This document shows positions 59,357 to 64,000 of a DNA stretch of 64,000 bases, piece after piece. This stretch comes from Punctularia strigosozonata HHB-11173 SS5 (taxonomy: Eukaryota > Basidiomycota > Agaricomycetes > Corticiales > Punctulariaceae): NCBI RefSeq assembly GCF_000264995.1, contig NW_006767433.1:2371074-2435073 (forward strand). The letters are read 5' to 3'. A program made the translations under genes and the position numbers. How positions within the stretch are numbered: position 1 is the first letter of the stretch; each line of letters starts with the position of its first letter. The notes below the pieces were generated by a model. It saw only the letters and a list, made by a program, of their open reading frames with translations. It searched no databases and was not told the DNA's origin.

Positions 59357-61634
59357 ATGGCCCGACGCAAACCCGTGTCCATCAAACAACGAAAAGCTGA
59401 GCTGCAACTGAAGCGGGCGATCAAGCGCGGTGATGCAGAGCCTGAGACCAGGAAGCCCACTCCCAAGGGGAAGGCTCGCCGGCGTGCTGCTACCCAGGAC
59501 GGGCCACCGAGACCTGCTGCTGATAGGGAGGCCATCGTTGAATCGGCAAGAAGACTTCAATCTGCCTTCGTGAAGCTGACACCCGAGTACTTGCAACAAA
59601 CGAAGGAACTGGCTGGTTCCTTGCCACTTCAGAGGCCCATTCCAGCCAGCAAGGGTTTGTACCCCCTTGATCTGACCGTCGGCTCAAGCAGCTTCAACGA
59701 TCCAAGGAGGGAAAAGTATAAAATTCCTTTGACATGCCCTAAACGACCGAAGTGGCGCTTCGAGATGTCGAAGAAAGAAGTTGAGAGCAACGAGGAAGGT
59801 GTACATCGCAAGTGGCTCGAGCATACGGATGCCGTCTTCGAGGATTGGACCGCGAATGACACAAGTGCTAGTGTCTACAGCATCAGTGATCACGACTCCA
59901 TGAATGTTGTACGCGACATCAAGATGCCGAGATCACCCAGTTACTTCGAAAGAAATTTAGAGGTATGGCGCCAGTTGTGCGTACATCATGCATCGAATGA
60001 AGCAATGTGTAACTCATCCGGGTTTCCTTCCAGGTGGCGCGTCACGGAGATTTCGCAGATCGTATTAGTTCTCCTCGATTCGCGCTGCCCACTCCTCCAT
60101 TATCCTCCTTCGCTGGCAGCATACCTCGCTGAGCACAAAACGCTGCGTGTGATCCTGGTCCTCACCAAGGTGGATATAGCAGGCATAGAGCGCGCTGAGG
60201 CTTGGACGAGGTATTTACAAGCTCAGTACCCGAATGTGCGGATCATACGGGTTGAAGCATACGCAAGAGAGACGGGTGCGAAACAGGCTGCGAAGGGGAA
60301 CCTGACGCATAGGCCATACCTGCCCTCACAATTCAGGGAGGACTTGGTGCATGCCATCAAGGATGCCCATGAAGACCTGCTGCGGCCTCCGGAGACAATT
60401 CGCCTAGACGAAGCGAAATTGAAGCGGTGGAAGAGCCCAGTGAAGAAGGATATAGATTGGGATAATGTCCTCGCCGCCAACGGAGGGCTGGTCGGTACCG
60501 CCGTCGGCGGTCCGGCACAAGTCAGGACCAGTAGCTCGAATCCCGTGACCGACGCGAATCATATGGAGACTCCTTCCGAATTCCTCACCGTGGGCCTGAT
60601 CGGTTCGTGTTTCTGCTGCCAGCTTCACAATGGACGTAGATTGACCGGGCGTTGGTTTACCAGGTCAGCCAAATGTTGGAAAATCTTCATTATTGAACGC
60701 ACTCTTTGGCGCCGTGAAGGTTCGGGCGTCACGTACGCCAGGCAAAGTACGCCGGCGCATTCGCATCAGTACCACAGATGCCCTAACATTCCCCCCACCA
60801 GACCAAGCATTTCCAAACCCTTTTCTGGAGTCCTGATGTCCGCCTGGTCGACTGCCCCGGCCTCGTTATGCCCAACTTCGTACCGATGGAAACGCAAGTT
60901 CTTGCTGGGATTTTACCGATCTCACGTATTTCGGCTATCCCGGCTTGTATTCACTACGCCGCCGGGCTGCTTCCCTTGGAACGTATCTTTGGCCTGGAGC
61001 ACCCTTCGATCCTGACAGAAGGGACGGAGGATAAACGCACGTGGAGGGATGGAAGGCGGCAGACCTCAGAGGAACATCCGCGGAGAGATCCAACTTGGAC
61101 AGCGATGGATATTCTGACCGCTTATGCGACCGCTAAAGGCTGGGTCACAGCGAAGGCAGGAAGGCCGGACATCAATCGCGCTGGTAATGCGAGTGCGTAT
61201 ATATGCTGAGGTAGTGTCCATTACTAGGGTCTGATCCTTTGTTTGACGCAGTCCTCCGAGCTCTTGCAGAGGCCAGAGTACCCTGGGCTTTCTGGCCGCC
61301 TGACCGCTTGCTCACAAGTGAAGACCATGGTCATGGTATATGGATATACAACTCAGTTGCGAATAGCTCCGCATGGCTATACGACGAGAATGGGGATGAA
61401 GCCTCCGATTGCGACATCAAGGGCGAGGCCGACATGACATCCGAATCAGATGGAGAGGACGGAGACTACTCGACTGGGACAGACAGCGTGTCGGAGACTG
61501 ATAACGGTGCGCCCGAAGCTCTTACGACTCCTCGGGCACGGGTCGGGGGCATGTTCGCGGCACTCGCAATAAACGAGGAAGAGCCTGAGACCTCTGGAGA
61601 AGGCAGTGAAGAATCGGACTGCGATCGGAATTAA
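59357..61634 (+). CDS. gnl1: Circularly permuted GTPase GNL1 (YlqF/YawG family)
   Basis: GNL1-type GTPases have their G motifs in the order G4-G5-G1-G2-G3 and act in ribosome biogenesis. ATG 59357 begins MARRKPVSIKQRKAELQLKR, a basic nucleolar-type leader. After YFERNLEVWRQLWRVTEISQ (joined over an intron) comes LLDSRCPLLHYPPSLAAYL, then G4 VILVLTKVDIAG. G1 is made only after splicing: LTVGLIGQPNVGKSSLLNAL. A second intron of 56 nt joins SRTPGK to TKHFQTLFWSPDVRLVDCPG (G2/G3). The end is strongly acidic (SDGEDGDYS; GEGSEESDCDRN). The intron near 60756-60811 could be read through, but the spliced form matches GNL1 exactly. Confidence 0.94.
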
Positions 61635-61863
61635 ACTCGGGTGAAATATACCTGTATCTGTTGTAAACCTCTTAGGCTGCTTGCTTGAAGTAATTGAGAG
61701 TGCGCCGAAATCCCGTTCGTCTGGATCTGTAGGGCGTGGCGCAATGTGGCGGCCTGGCACAGCAGGGACCGTGGATGCCGGAGTTCGGCAATGCCCGCCC
61801 AACTTTTTGAGACTCTCGAACTCGCTCGGCGCGCACTGTCGTCCCCCACGCAGACGAGTGCGC

Positions 61864-64000
61864 ATGCCGTTACAGAAGAACAGAACTCGCTACGCGCGAG
61901 ATCCCAAGGATATCCCTTTACCCCCGAGTCCCTCAAAAGCCAGAATCCCTAAGAACAAGGCGAAGCACGACGCACAGACGCAGGCTGCGTCTTACAACGC
62001 GAATCGACGAGGGACGTCGGAGGACAACGACGCAACGGATCCGTGGTCTTGGGCATATCTCACGGAGCCATCTATCAGCTCGTATACACCAATCTTTACA
62101 AAGGATGGAGGGTGCGTTATGCGCTGCTGCCTTGCTCATGAACTGATCCATGTTACAATCTGCATGTAGATACTTCTTCTCAATCGTTGGGTCCTCGGTG
62201 CGGATTCATTCCGCAATCACCGGACAGGTCGTATCTACCCTTTCCGCGTCCTCGGCTGGTAGCTCTGCCACCCTCAATCCTGTCAGGGACCAACATATCG
62301 ACAATATAACGTCCATCATCCTGAATCCTACAAACCCCTTCCAGCTTATCACCGGCTCTCTCGATGGTTGCATCAAAGTATGGGACTTCTTGGACGCTGT
62401 CCTGCTGCATACTGTGGACATTGGACAGCCCATACTGCACATCTGTGGCCACGAACGATTCCCAGACCGTGTCTTCGTTGCCGCTGCGCGCCCTACGAAG
62501 AAGAAAACCAATAGTGGTAAGAACCACTTGCACGCTGGTCTTGCAGTGTCTTGACGAACAGTTCGGTTCAGGCATTGAGACGGAGGACAATGCGATCGTT
62601 CTTTCGGTGTCTCTCAAACCCACATCTACGTCGATAGATGGCCGTGGACGCCGGCCTTACGACATAGAGGTCGCTGGGAAAACGAGGGCGCCTCATGGCC
62701 TTGCTCTATCACCAAGCGGGGAGTGGCTTGTGACTATAGGCGGGCACAAGGCGTACGTTGCCCGAACATCGTCGTTGAAGGCCGGATTCACGAAATTTGT
62801 GTCTCCTGAAGCCCTTACCTGCCTCGCATTCCATCCCTCCGAGGAATATTTTGCCACCGGGGATGCGAAGGGTAATATCCGACTTTGGTACTGCTTGAAC
62901 GAGCAGAGCGTCAAGAAAGCCATCGGTGTTGAGAAACGCGCTCAGACAACCACGTTTCATTGGCATGCTCACTCTATATCATCCTTGGCATTCACAAGTA
63001 ACGGCGCCTATCTGCTGAGCGGTGGAGAAGAAGCAGTACTTGTCATGTGGCAATTGCAATCTGGCAGGAAGGAGTTTGTTCCCCGAGTTGGCGCCCCAAT
63101 AGCGAGTATCGCTGTATGCAGAGGTTCCGATCACGAGGAGGAGTACCTACTTGGGCTGGCAGATGCAAGTTATGTCTTCATCAGCTCGAGTTCAATGAAA
63201 CCGTCGAGAACCTTCTCCCGCATAAAACTTAGTACGTTGTTGAAGGGTTCACTTCTTTGTCTCGCTCATCAAAGCCTTAGATCCCATGCTTTCCTCAGGC
63301 TTGCCACCCATAGCGAGTTCGGCGCCGCTGGCTACTCATGTTCCTTCCTCGACACTCATTCTCCCATCCTCTCACCCGTCATATCTGCAGATATACTCTC
63401 CTTCCACCTCAAATTCAATTGCAGAGCTTGAGATATCCCCTACAAATCGCGTCTCTCGTCGCGATTCAGAACACATCCTGCCTAGCACGGTGGACAGTGC
63501 TGTCGCTGCCCACTCAGGAGAATGGTTGGCAACCATCGATCGAAGAGAAGGGGACGAATCTTTCCATGGCGAGATCTACCTGAAGTTCTGGCGCTGGGAT
63601 GGTAGATTAAGTGCTTGGACCGTGAATACTCGCGTTGATCGTCCTCATGGATTGAAGAGGGTGGTTGATATGGCATTTGGCCCCACTGGAGATCACTTGG
63701 TCACTGCAGGTGAAGACGGGCAAGTCAAATCCTGGCGGATCCGGGAACTCGAGGATAAGAATGGCCATCCAGAAGGTATGAGACCCATCATTGATTAAGA
63801 TCTTAGCTAAGCTAAGCATCTTGCCTGACAGTTTTTTGGTTTCATCGCTCCACATTCACTTTTCGATCTATGACCCCTCTGCATGTCTCTTGGTCGCACG
63901 ATGGCTCGGTTTTGGCGGTGACATACAACGTCTGTGTCGCGCTTTATGATCCGTCCTCGACAGGGCTGCGCGGCGTCATAACGTCTTCGGAATGTCGATC
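61864..64000 (+). CDS. utp17: Utp17/WDR75 WD40 protein of the small-subunit processome (3' end outside window)
   Basis: Utp17 (Nan1, human WDR75) belongs to the t-UTP subcomplex, which binds nascent pre-rRNA and starts 18S processing in the nucleolus. ATG 61864 begins MPLQKNRTRYARDPKDIPLP. WD repeats follow: KDGGYFFSIVGSSVRIHSAI (over an intron), LITGSLDGCIKVWDFLDAVL, HGLALSPSGEWLVTIGGHKA, LAFHPSEEYFATGDAKGNIR, SSLAFTSNGAYLLSGGEEAV and MAFGPTGDHLVTAGEDGQVK. The second intron (about 62518-62571) was placed to give NSGIETEDNAIVLSVSL. A final exon, VFWFHRSTFTF with LHVSWSHDGSVLAVTYNVCV, runs to the right edge, so the C-terminal repeats are missing only because the window ends. Confidence 0.9.

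Noticed and set aside
1-64000. Biosynthetic gene cluster, CRISPR array or transposon
   Set aside because: The 2OG oxygenase, SDR, GST and methyltransferase are scattered among housekeeping genes with no core synthase; no regular repeats or transposase/reverse-transcriptase motifs were seen.

Overview
The window looks like nuclear DNA of a filamentous basidiomycete, probably an Agaricomycete. Genes are dense (gaps mostly 60-700 bp) and lie on both strands. Most are cut by many very short GT-AG introns, about 48-65 nt. The gene set is typical of the group: Brh2/BRCA2, Pom152, an intact Dcd1, a bifunctional aminodeoxychorismate synthase and fungal DUF2235 proteins. There is no operon structure and I found no transposon, LTR element or CRISPR array. 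All exon boundaries are my own splicing by eye, supported by family alignment from memory.

Layout. 1-537: 3'-truncated GH3 glycosidase. 1.2-7.1 kb: BRCA2-type recombination mediator, then a taxilin with an embedded SUMO-like domain. 7.3-9.7 kb: UDP-GlcNAc pyrophosphorylase and, divergently, 5-hydroxyisourate hydrolase. 10.8-11.9 kb: Ure2p-like glutathione transferase. 12-16.6 kb (minus): nucleoporin Pom152, divergent from a degenerate RNase III/dsRBD protein (16.8-18.8 kb). 19.2-23.6 kb (minus): two tandem DUF2235 genes, the second lacking its catalytic core. 24.1-25.2 kb: Rrp1. 25.5-26.9 kb: two tiny divergent paralogous membrane-protein genes. 27.2-32.1 kb: TBC protein and gamma-tubulin complex protein GCP4. 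32.4-36.2 kb: inorganic pyrophosphatase, NEDD8 E2 Ubc12, 2OG-Fe(II) oxygenase. 36.7-45.7 kb: ADC synthase, Tti1, dCMP deaminase, RNase P/MRP subunit Pop3. 46.7-49.2 kb: GNAT acetyltransferase, a SEC13 pseudogene, an intron-containing tRNA-Glu. 49.7-53.9 kb: gluconokinase, SDR, AIF-like oxidoreductase. 54.1-64 kb: SAM methyltransferase, Vta1, an unknown coiled-coil protein, circularly permuted GTPase GNL1, and Utp17/WDR75, which runs off the right edge.

The genes do not form one pathway; they are mostly housekeeping. Four act in ribosome or RNase P biogenesis (Rrp1, Pop3, GNL1, Utp17) and two in genome stability (Brh2, Tti1). The most unusual items are the taxilin/SUMO-like fusion, the head-to-head pair of unannotated small membrane-protein genes, the core-deleted DUF2235 paralog, the catalytically dead RNase III protein with a duplicated dsRBD module, a TBC domain without its two catalytic fingers, and a 9-bp motif shared by the RRP1 and GCP4 promoters.
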